Shown piece by piece: positions 1 to 5,270 of a DNA stretch of 5,883 bases. Source of the stretch: Promethearchaeota archaeon (lineage in GTDB: Archaea; Asgardarchaeota; Lokiarchaeia; Sigynarchaeales; SOKP01); assembly GCA_030608765.1 (NCBI GenBank), contig JAUWDN010000093.1, positions 1 through 5,883 on the forward strand, written 5' to 3'. Each line of letters starts with the position of its first letter. Position 1 is the first letter of the stretch. A model generated the notes under the pieces. It was not told where the DNA came from, searched no databases, and was given only the letters and a program-made list of their open reading frames with translations. Made by a program: the position numbers and the translations under genes.

Positions 1-1
1 T

Positions 2-652
2 GATCCCCAACTTGTTATATCCTGTCCCAAATCAATCTCTGCCCCTTGCGGAATGGACACCTTCACACAGTTGCTTGAAGCATATGTTTCGCCTAAAGCA
101 AATCCTATTACTGATGCATTAGCAAAGAGTGGTATAAGACAAATGAAAGACGCGATTGTGCCCGTATGTAACGAGAAAGCCTCAAGCATAACTGCAAGGG
201 CCGCCATGGCTTATGGTTCCTTAATATCTGGAATTGTTCTTGCAAACGTAGGATTAGGAATCGTTCACGGTTTCGCATCGTCTATAGGAGGTTTGTTTAA
301 TATTCCTCATGGCGTTGTATGTGGAACGCTACTTGCTGCAAGTACTAAAATGAACATAAAGAGATTAGAGCAGTTAGGTGCTGAAGGTGAAAATGGATTA
401 TTAAAACATGCGATAGTAGGGGCATTAATTACTGGAAAAGAAAGTTTTGAAGATATTAGTGTTCCACATTATTGTTCAGTATTAAGAGAAACCCTTGAAA
501 ATTGGACTAAGCAATTAAACATCGATCGATTGGGTAAATATGGAATTACCACTACAGATATTAATAATATTGTAGAGAAAACAAGTTTAAAAAACAATCC
601 AGTTCATCTAAAGCGCGAGGATTTGAGTGAGATATTAATAAGTCGTATTTAG
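2..652 (+). CDS. Iron-containing alcohol dehydrogenase, C-terminal part (5' end outside window)
   Basis: This is the metal-binding helical half of a group III (Fe-type) NAD(P)-dependent alcohol dehydrogenase, a cytosolic enzyme interconverting alcohols and aldehydes or ketones. The reading frame is open from base 2, and the residues before the ATG at 53 (DPQLVISCPKSISAPCG) match the family, so that ATG is internal and the gene starts upstream of the window. Family signatures seen are GMDTFTQLLEAYVS (from base 50), GLGIVHGFASSIGGLFNIPHG, and a variable C-terminal helical region. Of the four usual metal ligands, Asp (codon 56-58) and two His (codons 266-268 and 308-310, 14 residues apart) are present. 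The other ligand, normally His four residues after the Asp, is Gln (codon 68-70); as I recall, Gln also occurs here in other members, so metal and activity are uncertain. The substrate cannot be told. The gene ends 6 bp before the convergent PIN gene. Confidence 0.9.
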   Translation, partial: DPQLVISCPKSISAPCGMDTFTQLLEAYVSPKANPITDALAKSGIRQMKDAIVPVCNEKASSITARAAMAYGSLISGIVLANVGLGIVHGFASSIGGLFNIPHGVVCGTLLAASTKMNIKRLEQLGAEGENGLLKHAIVGALITGKESFEDISVPHYCSVLRETLENWTKQLNIDRLGKYGITTTDINNIVEKTSLKNNPVHLKREDLSEILISRI

Positions 653-658
653 AATTTT

Positions 659-1090
659 TTAATCAAAAGAAAGATATTTTTTCTGTCGCAAGAAAATTGT
701 GCTAATTCCTGTTTTCCTTGCTTTTCTGCGTAATTCTGCGTCATTTGATGCTAGATATACTTTCTTGTTTTTTCCCTTTAGTTCTTGACATGATTTTAGA
801 AGAAAACCGTCCGTAGTTTCTTCTTTTGATTTTACGCTTTGTCTATAGAGGATAATGAACTTATCGTTATTTTTTTCTAGATATAAAAGTCCCGATTTTA
901 AATTCATATGAAATTTCGTAGCATTAGGTTCTCGAAGTTTTTTGGCTTCTAATTCATCGAGTATTTGTTTATAAACGATAAAAATAGTCTTACCTTCCAA
1001 ACTTGTAGTTATTTCGTCTAAGTAATCAATTTTAAACTGAAACGGAAGTAAAACAAAATTAGCGTCAACTACTATTAAATTTTCTACCAT
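659..1090 (-). CDS. Fcf1/Utp24-like PIN-domain nuclease
   Basis: The 143-residue protein is a single PIN domain, a metal-dependent RNA nuclease fold. It resembles the archaeal proteins related to eukaryotic Fcf1/Utp24, which cleave pre-rRNA, rather than ordinary VapC toxins. Visible landmarks are VVDANFVLLPFQF at the N-terminus with Asp9, the DELEAKK helix (Asp45, Glu46, Glu48), TTDG with Asp94, SNDAELRRKAR with Asp117, and the C-terminal IFLRQKKYL typical of this branch. All four expected acidic positions are present, so it is probably catalytically competent. No antitoxin gene is adjacent, which argues against a toxin-antitoxin pair. It starts 19 bp after the GTPase stop, on the same strand, so the two are probably co-transcribed. 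The rRNA-processing role is inferred from family resemblance only. Confidence 0.85.
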   Translation of the reverse strand: MVENLIVVDANFVLLPFQFKIDYLDEITTSLEGKTIFIVYKQILDELEAKKLREPNATKFHMNLKSGLLYLEKNNDKFIILYRQSVKSKEETTDGFLLKSCQELKGKNKKVYLASNDAELRRKARKTGISTIFLRQKKYLSFD

Positions 1091-1109
1091 TTCCGTTATA
1101 GTTAAAAAT

Positions 1110-1628
1110 TTAGTGGGTTTGACGATCTAATATTTTTCTGGTTAATAGGTTAAACGCTTTAAGAACATTCTCTCCAGATTTACTCGATATCTTTAAATAA
1201 TCGAATAAATTAAATGCTTCTTTAAATTCTAAGGCATAATCATCAGTAACCGTAACATTGTCAGTTAAATCGTGTTTCGTGCCTAAAAAGAGAATCGGTA
1301 AATTGGGGTCTCCTCTTCGGCAAATATTTACCCAATTTTCTAATTTTTCTAATGTAATAGGACGAGTTAAATCAAAAAGCAATAAAGCTCCTTTTGCACC
1401 TAAAACATAGCTCTCTAACAAAAATCTGAATCTTTCTTGGCCACCAAAATCCCATAATTGGAGAGTGCAAAAATGACTGTCGATTTCTACCTCTTTTAGA
1501 AAAAACTCTACGCCAATAGTCATACGGGTCTCAGCGCTAAACCTCCCTTCTACATACCGATGAAGAAGCGTGGTTTTACCGACTCCTCCTTCTCCCGCTA
1601 AAAGGATTTTTAAGATAAACTTTTTCAT
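1110..1628 (-). CDS. Ras-superfamily (Rab-like) small GTPase
   Basis: The 172-residue protein is one complete G domain acting as a GTP/GDP switch. The motifs are in order: P-loop GEGGVGKT (residues 12-19), switch I TIGVEF (37-42) with the Mg-binding Thr37, WDFGGQE (59-65) with the catalytic-type Gln64, TKHD (117-120) replacing the commoner NKxD, and SSKSG (148-152). The TIGVEF and WDFGGQERF words are Rab/Ras-like. The C-terminus ends in RQTH with no cysteine, so there is no prenylation site, and there is no N-terminal Gly2 for Arf-type myristoylation; membrane attachment, if any, must be indirect. Such GTPases are strongly expanded in Asgard archaea, where partners are largely unknown. It is the first gene of a unit with the PIN gene. 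An AGGA lies 3 nt before the ATG, a short spacing for a Shine-Dalgarno site. Confidence 0.93.
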   Translation of the reverse strand: MKKFILKILLAGEGGVGKTTLLHRYVEGRFSAETRMTIGVEFFLKEVEIDSHFCTLQLWDFGGQERFRFLLESYVLGAKGALLLFDLTRPITLEKLENWVNICRRGDPNLPILFLGTKHDLTDNVTVTDDYALEFKEAFNLFDYLKISSKSGENVLKAFNLLTRKILDRQTH

Positions 1629-1925
1629 ATTTCCTGATTTCTCATGTGATTAATTGTATTCGCTACATTGATGGCTATTATTATTAGATTTAAAAATAAC
1701 TAAACTTAATTTTTTGATTCAAAGTTAAAAATATTATTTTATTATGTAATAATAATTTTCATTTTTTACCTTATTGATTTAATTAAATTTAAATTCTATT
1801 TCTTTTTTAAATTTTTATTATATAAATCCATAACGGGGTTAAATAATTAATATTTAATTTATTATTTCTTATATTGATTAAAAATTTCAAATATTATTAA
1901 TCAAATTTCAATAAAGTGTATTAAA
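1629..1925. promoter_or_regulatory. AT-rich divergent intergenic region (GTPase and cupin promoters)
   Basis: This 297-bp stretch separates the divergently transcribed GTPase and cupin genes. It is extremely AT-rich, with homopolymer runs and no convincing ORF, tRNA or repeat array. A TATA-like element for the GTPase reads TTTTTAAAT on the minus strand at 1688-1696, implying a transcript start near 1666 and a leader of about 38 nt. On the plus strand TATAAAT at 1821-1827 could serve the cupin with a leader of about 75 nt, but several other AT-rich words nearer the gene could do the same. Individual elements are low confidence. Confidence 0.45.
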
Positions 1926-2204
1926 ATGAAAAAGAAAATACCTACCGAAGAAGAGTTGACTAAATTAGGAGTGAAGTCATGGGGCATTTGGGAAAAAGAG
2001 AAGAGTATTTTTGATTGGTCATACAGTGATACAGAAACCTGTTATATTTTAGAAGGAGAAATAGAGGTAACCGATAATGCAACTGGAGAGAAACTTGAAT
2101 TTAAAAAAGGAGACTTAGTTCAATTTCCTAAAGGACTAGAATGCGTTTGGAATGTTAAGAAACCCGTGAGAAAATACTATAACTTTGGAGATTTGAATAT
2201 TTAA
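1926..2204 (+). CDS. Small cupin-domain protein (Cupin_3 / DUF861 type)
   Basis: The 92-residue protein is one small beta-barrel of the Cupin_3 type. Recognisable pieces are WGIWEKEKSIFDW (19-31), TETCYILEGEIEVT (36-49), the turn GDLVQFPKGLECVWNV (62-77) and KPVRKYYNFG at the C-terminus. The first motif keeps YILEGE, but the His residues that bind metal in catalytic cupins are missing, so it may bind a small ligand rather than act as a metalloenzyme. Proteins of this length are widespread stand-alone cupins of unknown substrate. It appears to be a single-gene unit: long T runs follow the stop codon and the next gene has its own TATA box. Confidence 0.85.
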   Translation: MKKKIPTEEELTKLGVKSWGIWEKEKSIFDWSYSDTETCYILEGEIEVTDNATGEKLEFKKGDLVQFPKGLECVWNVKKPVRKYYNFGDLNI

Positions 2205-2216
2205 GCTGATGTTTAC

Positions 2217-2246
2217 TTTTTTTTTTAATTTTTGATGATTTTTTTT
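2217..2246 (+). terminator. Oligo-T terminator after the cupin
   Basis: Two uninterrupted T runs on the plus strand, ten T at 2217-2226 and eight T at 2239-2246, lie 13 to 42 bases after the cupin stop. Archaeal RNA polymerase terminates at such T-rich tracts without needing a hairpin, and none is seen here. Confidence 0.65.
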
Positions 2247-2340
2247 CAACAAACATATTATTAAATACCCATCGGATGAAATATTAGTTGAGATATAATT
2301 CTGTCAAATTTTATTTATTAAGACCAGCATTGTAAATAAA

Positions 2341-2348
2341 TATAAATA
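2341..2348 (+). promoter_or_regulatory. TATA box of the PAS/GAF sensor gene, leaderless transcript likely
   Basis: The sequence TATAAATA ends 25 bases before the ATG at 2374. With the usual archaeal spacing of about 26 bases from TATA centre to transcript start, transcription would begin within a few bases of the start codon. There is no Shine-Dalgarno sequence before the ATG, which fits a leaderless mRNA and supports this start. Confidence 0.6.
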
Positions 2349-2373
2349 GAACTATTAGCGTCAAAAGAATCCA

Positions 2374-4122
2374 ATGAAAAACCTCGAGAATAAACCATTT
2401 CTTTTAGAAGAAAATATTAAAAAGTTTTTTGATAGTATTCCGATTCCATCGTATGTTTGGCAAAAGAAAGAGAATGATTTCATCCTAATCGATTATAACA
2501 AAGCGGCTGAAAAAGTAACCAATGGTAAAATTAAAGATTACTTAAACGAGAAAGCTTCTGAAGTTCATAAAGATAGAGTCGATATTGTAGAAGCAATAAA
2601 CGAGTGCTGTAATGAGAAAAAAAGTATTTCTAAAAAATCTAAATACTTGATGAAAACTACAGGAGAACAGGTTTATGTTTCACTTAAGATTCATTTTCTA
2701 CCACCTGATTTAATTATAGTTCACATAAAGGATATAACGCAATGGAAAATAGCGGAAAAAAAGCTTAAGGATTCTGAAGAAAGATACAAAATGCTGTTCG
2801 AAAGTTCTCCTATACCTATAGCGTTAACTAGTTTAAAGGGTGTCATTCTTGATTGTAATAAAGCTTCAGAGAACCAATTTGGCTATTTAAAAGAAGAACT
2901 TGTAGGAAAGAACTATTTAGATCTAAGAATATACTCTCCTAATCTAATTCCAATATTTAAAAATAGATTATCTCAATTAGTGGAAGGAAAGCCTATCAAA
3001 CCAATTGAATTTGAAATAACTAAAAAAGACGGAAGTAAAAGATGGATTTTGAATCAACTGTTTTTGATAAGTCTTGATGATAAACCAATAGTCCAATCTT
3101 TTGTAACTGACATAACGGAACGTAAGAATTTTGAGCAACAAATTAAGCGAAAACTTAATAATGAAAAATTTATCTCTACCATTTCATCTAGGCTAATTAG
3201 TACTAGTGATATCGATCAAGCTATAAGTAAATCTCTTCTTGAGATGGGTGCCTTAATTGGCGCCACACGCGCATATATTTTACTTTTTAACGAAGAAAAT
3301 TCCCTCGAATTTTATCTTCAAGAGTGGTGTGCCGAAGGGATTGAACCACAAATGATAAATTTAACAAACATAAACCAAACAACGTTTCCTTGGATATTTG
3401 ATCTCGGTAGAAAGAATGAACTTATTCACATTAAAGATTCTTCTGAGCTTCCAGAAGAAGCGATTGACCTTAAAAAAGAATTAGAAATATTAAATATTAA
3501 TTCTGTACTTTGTTTTCCGATAAAAATTAAAGACGAATCTTATGGATATATAGGATTCGATAATATTCATCAAATAAGTGAATGGGACGAACTAGATTTT
3601 GATATTCTTCGTACTACGTCTGAGATTATTGGCAACGCGCTAGAACGTAAGTGGTCTGAGGAAACGCTGAAAGGTAGTCATCAATTACTTGCTGGAATTA
3701 TTTCTTCTTTAACCGAAACGATTTATCTCGTAGATAATCATTATAATGTAGTTTGGGCTAACAATGTCGCTAAACAACTTTTCGGATTACAGTTAACTGG
3801 AAAAAAGTGTTACAAAGTTTTTGCCCATCGAGGTAAACCGTGCACGGAATGTATAGCCCTCAAAACTTTTACGGATGGAAAAATTCACGAGACCGAGAAG
3901 AAATCCACCACTATAGATGCGGAAACATTAATTTTCTGGTGTACTTCAAGTACAGCAGGAGTAAATTTAGAGGGAGAAACAGAGTTAGCTATTATGATAT
4001 TAAGAGACATTACAGCTCAAAAAACAATGGAAGAAACATTAATTCAAAAAGTAGAAGAAAGAACTAAAGAATTGAGAGAATCTGAGGAAACTTATAAAAG
4101 GATACTAAGCGATTTAGATTAA
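2374..4122 (+). CDS. Multi-domain PAS/GAF sensory protein without kinase domain
   Basis: The 582-residue soluble protein is built of sensory modules: PAS about 12-125 (divergent), PAS about 132-253 (FESSPIPIALT, then FVTDITERK), GAF about 265-425 (RAYILLF, VLCFPIKIKDESYGYIGFDN), PAS about 432-550 (IYLVDNHYNVVWAN, LRDITAQK), a coiled linker with VEERTKELRESEE, and the start of another PAS at about 570. PAS and GAF domains bind small ligands or cofactors or mediate signalling contacts. The third PAS carries Cys479, Cys490 and Cys493 in CYKVFAHRGKPCTEC, a pattern suggesting a metal, heme or redox site. There are no membrane segments, no histidine-kinase H-box and no ATPase domain, so any output must act in trans. 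The stop at 4120-4122 falls inside the fourth PAS, whose remainder continues in the same frame downstream; this is probably a nonsense mutation or sequencing error. Confidence 0.88.
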   Translation: MKNLENKPFLLEENIKKFFDSIPIPSYVWQKKENDFILIDYNKAAEKVTNGKIKDYLNEKASEVHKDRVDIVEAINECCNEKKSISKKSKYLMKTTGEQVYVSLKIHFLPPDLIIVHIKDITQWKIAEKKLKDSEERYKMLFESSPIPIALTSLKGVILDCNKASENQFGYLKEELVGKNYLDLRIYSPNLIPIFKNRLSQLVEGKPIKPIEFEITKKDGSKRWILNQLFLISLDDKPIVQSFVTDITERKNFEQQIKRKLNNEKFISTISSRLISTSDIDQAISKSLLEMGALIGATRAYILLFNEENSLEFYLQEWCAEGIEPQMINLTNINQTTFPWIFDLGRKNELIHIKDSSELPEEAIDLKKELEILNINSVLCFPIKIKDESYGYIGFDNIHQISEWDELDFDILRTTSEIIGNALERKWSEETLKGSHQLLAGIISSLTETIYLVDNHYNVVWANNVAKQLFGLQLTGKKCYKVFAHRGKPCTECIALKTFTDGKIHETEKKSTTIDAETLIFWCTSSTAGVNLEGETELAIMILRDITAQKTMEETLIQKVEERTKELRESEETYKRILSDLD

Positions 4123-4158
4123 GGTTTCTATAGGGGAGAATTTAAAGGCAAATTACTA

Positions 4159-4440
4159 ATGCATAATTCGGCATTTAACAAAATTTTAAGTTTAGATAAA
4201 GAGATTTCTTTAGTTGGCTCTCAATCATCAAAATTTCTCTCTGATCCTAATGAATATAAGCGTTATTACAGCGAGTTATTAGAAAACGGATGTATTAAGA
4301 ACTTTGCCACAAAAATTAAGATACCTAATGGAAAGATACTTAGAGTTCAACTAAATTCTCACTTGATAAGGGATAATAAAGGTAACCCCATAGAGGTTGA
4401 AGGCACAGTCATTAAGTTAGCAAATAACAACGAAGATTAA
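4159..4440 (+). CDS. Remainder of the last PAS domain, separated by an in-frame stop
   Basis: The frame is the same as that of the upstream sensor, and codons 4123-4158 (GFYRGEFKGKLL) also read as PAS sequence. Joined across the TAA, YKRILSDLD then GFYRGEFKGKLLMHNSAFNKIL is a normal PAS N-terminus; the later part KNFATKIKIPNGKILRVQLNSHLIRDNKGNPIEVEGTVIKL supplies the PAS beta-sheet. The ATG at 4159 sits inside the domain, and the only purine-rich stretch upstream (GGGGAG near 4133) is too far for a ribosome site, so independent translation is doubtful. The piece ends in NNED with no kinase after it, so even the restored protein of about 688 residues would be PAS/GAF only. It may be a pseudogene remnant, a readthrough extension, or a consensus error in the assembly. 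Confidence 0.6.
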   Translation: MHNSAFNKILSLDKEISLVGSQSSKFLSDPNEYKRYYSELLENGCIKNFATKIKIPNGKILRVQLNSHLIRDNKGNPIEVEGTVIKLANNNED

Positions 4441-4459
4441 TTATCAAGAAGGTAATTAT

Positions 4460-5002
4460 TTAGGAATATCTTTTTTTGTCTCTATATTCCTTAACAGAAA
4501 CTTTTCTTTCTTCTAATCTGTTATGTTTTATTAATAATTCTTCAATAGCTTTAATTTCGGTTTTAGTTTTTATATCGAATTTTTTTAGTTTTTCGAGAAC
4601 TTCTTTTTCTCCTAAACCCTTGGTATAGTATGCTTTAAAATTTGTAATTATCTTCTCATTGTAAAAAATGTAGTGCCCGCTTGTGAAAATAATTAGAGAA
4701 CTCTTCTTACTTTGCTTTTTTGATAATTTATTCATCTTTTCTTGTATCTTAGCTAAAGGACGTTTAAGTTTTCTTGCTACGGTTTTATCATCAATGGAGT
4801 TGACCCCACTCAGAAATTTATTGAGTTTTTTATAAAACAACAAGGTTGGAACATAAGAAAGAGCGAATAATACGATAGTAATAATAGTTATTACTATAGC
4901 AGCTATTGGATAAAATATAAAAACGACAATGATTATAGCAACGAGAAATATAAACCACTTTCTTCCAATCGTCTTTAATGTTTTTACAAATTTTCTCGGC
5001 AT
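4460..5002 (-). CDS. Hypothetical protein with two N-terminal membrane segments
   Basis: I do not recognise this 180-residue protein. A short basic N-terminus (MPRKFVKTLKTIGRKW) is followed by about 40 strongly hydrophobic residues (17-57) with YP at 31-32, best read as a tight hairpin of two membrane helices. Both ends would then be cytoplasmic. The rest is very lysine-rich and soluble, with a probable helical stretch at 73-100, a short beta-like stretch (SLIIFTSGHYIFY, 102-114) and a helical tail rich in Lys and Glu. The tail may contact nucleic acid or acidic lipid, but that is only composition. It converges with the PAS gene, 19 bp apart, and lies just downstream of the 5S rRNA on the same strand, although a TATA-like element between them suggests its own promoter. 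Confidence 0.75.
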   Translation of the reverse strand: MPRKFVKTLKTIGRKWFIFLVAIIIVVFIFYPIAAIVITIITIVLFALSYVPTLLFYKKLNKFLSGVNSIDDKTVARKLKRPLAKIQEKMNKLSKKQSKKSSLIIFTSGHYIFYNEKIITNFKAYYTKGLGEKEVLEKLKKFDIKTKTEIKAIEELLIKHNRLEERKVSVKEYRDKKRYS

Positions 5003-5054
5003 ATAAATCTTTAAAACTCAATTAATTAACTCTTATTAGATCTTATAATGTAAG

Positions 5055-5064
5055 ATTTAAAAAC
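5055..5064 (-). terminator. Weak T-rich stop signal downstream of the 5S locus
   Basis: The minus strand carries a run of five T within GTTTTTAAAT, about 17 bases after the 3' arm of the 5S stem. It is short for an archaeal terminator and could equally be part of the AT-rich promoter of the next gene. Confidence 0.3.
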
Positions 5065-5065
5065 A

Positions 5066-5074
5066 TTATTTATA
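5066..5074 (-). promoter_or_regulatory. Possible TATA box of the two-membrane-segment protein
   Basis: The minus strand reads TTATAAATA here, about 65 bases before the ATG at 5002, implying a transcript start near 5044 and a leader of about 40 nt. A second TATA-like word (CATTATAA, 5043-5050) is closer. The element lies just past the 5S stem, so it is also compatible with read-through from the 5S promoter. Confidence 0.35.
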
Positions 5075-5080
5075 AGGAAA

Positions 5081-5110
5081 TAACGGTTTCAGTGATATTC
5101 TTTAACCACA
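5081..5110 (-). repeat. 3' arm of the long stem enclosing the permuted 5S rRNA
   Basis: This arm pairs with 5271-5300. Starting from the inner end (5110 with 5271), 12 consecutive pairs form including G-U wobbles, then a single bulged A, then nine more pairs, a one-base bulge and about seven further pairs, roughly 28 in all. The arms are not an exact inverted repeat: several differences are G-U compatible, as expected for selection on RNA pairing rather than for a DNA repeat. Archaeal 16S and 23S precursors are enclosed by comparable processing stems. Confidence 0.75.
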
Positions 5111-5245
5111 TTTACGCTTCCGGGTTCGGATGGTACCGGGTACTATCCTGTATTACCATGACCGTAGCCGAAGCTACAGTTTACAGGTTCCCATAGATTT
5201 TCTACTACAGTACTATCTGCAACGCAAAACAGTTTAACTTCCGGC
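5111..5245 (-). rRNA. 5S ribosomal RNA, circularly permuted
   Basis: The 5S rRNA of the large ribosomal subunit is encoded here in permuted order. Reading the minus strand from 5244: helix III 3' strand CCGGAAG (5244-5238); helix II 3' strand (5232-5224); helix V 5' strand UGCAG (5221-5217); loop E AGUACUG (5214-5208); helix IV GUAG/CUAU (5208-5205 with 5196-5193); loop E UGGGAA (5193-5188); helix V 3' strand CUGUA (5186-5182); helix I ACUGUAGC (5180-5173); UUCG (5172-5169); helix I GCUACGGU (5168-5161); helix II 5' strand GGUAAUACAG (5157-5148); helix III 5' strand CCGG (5139-5136); loop C UACCAUCCGAAC (5135-5124); and a second CCGGAAG (5123-5117). Helix II pairs at eight of nine positions between the separated halves, and helix III keeps its bulged AA. 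One circular unit is 121 nt, or 117 without UUCG, a normal 5S length. The mature ends are unknown; the boundaries given are those of recognisable 5S sequence. Confidence 0.88.
5169..5172 (-). other. UUCG tetraloop joining the natural 3' and 5' ends of 5S rRNA
   Basis: The minus strand reads GUAGC-UUCG-GCUAC, a C(UUCG)G loop of the exceptionally stable kind, closing the eight-pair helix I. In a conventional 5S this helix is open, holding the two termini. Confidence 0.88.
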
Positions 5246-5246
5246 G

Positions 5247-5265
5247 TTGTAGCTAATCGCTACAA
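5247..5265 (-). other. Perfect hairpin just upstream of the first 5S segment
   Basis: The minus strand reads UUGUAGC-GAUUA-GCUACAA, seven perfect pairs with a five-base loop, between the 5' stem arm and the first 5S segment. Its core GUAGC/GCUAC is the same as that of helix I (5164-5177), so it may be a remnant of a duplicated helix I, an expansion near the new 5' end, or an alternative pairing partner of helix I. Canonical 5S rRNA has no counterpart at this place. Confidence 0.7.
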
Positions 5266-5270
5266 GATTG

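Noticed and set aside
53..55. ATG as the true start of the alcohol dehydrogenase
   Set aside because: It is the Met of the internal GMD motif; family-like sequence continues in frame to the window edge.
1629..1925. CRISPR array, tRNA or small RNA in the AT-rich gap
   Set aside because: No regularly spaced repeats, no cloverleaf or T-loop signature, and no GC-rich island in the AT-rich sequence as a structured RNA would show.
2217..2246. Hairpin (bacterial intrinsic) terminator after the cupin
   Set aside because: There are T runs but no stable GC-rich stem before them; an archaeal oligo-T terminator explains it better.
3840..4067. 75-codon plus-strand ORF
   Set aside because: It lies wholly inside the PAS/GAF gene in another frame and its translation resembles no protein.
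4830..5021. 63-codon minus-strand ORF overlapping the start of the membrane-hairpin gene
   Set aside because: It is a shifted-frame shadow; the 180-codon frame has a coherent membrane hairpin and charged tail.
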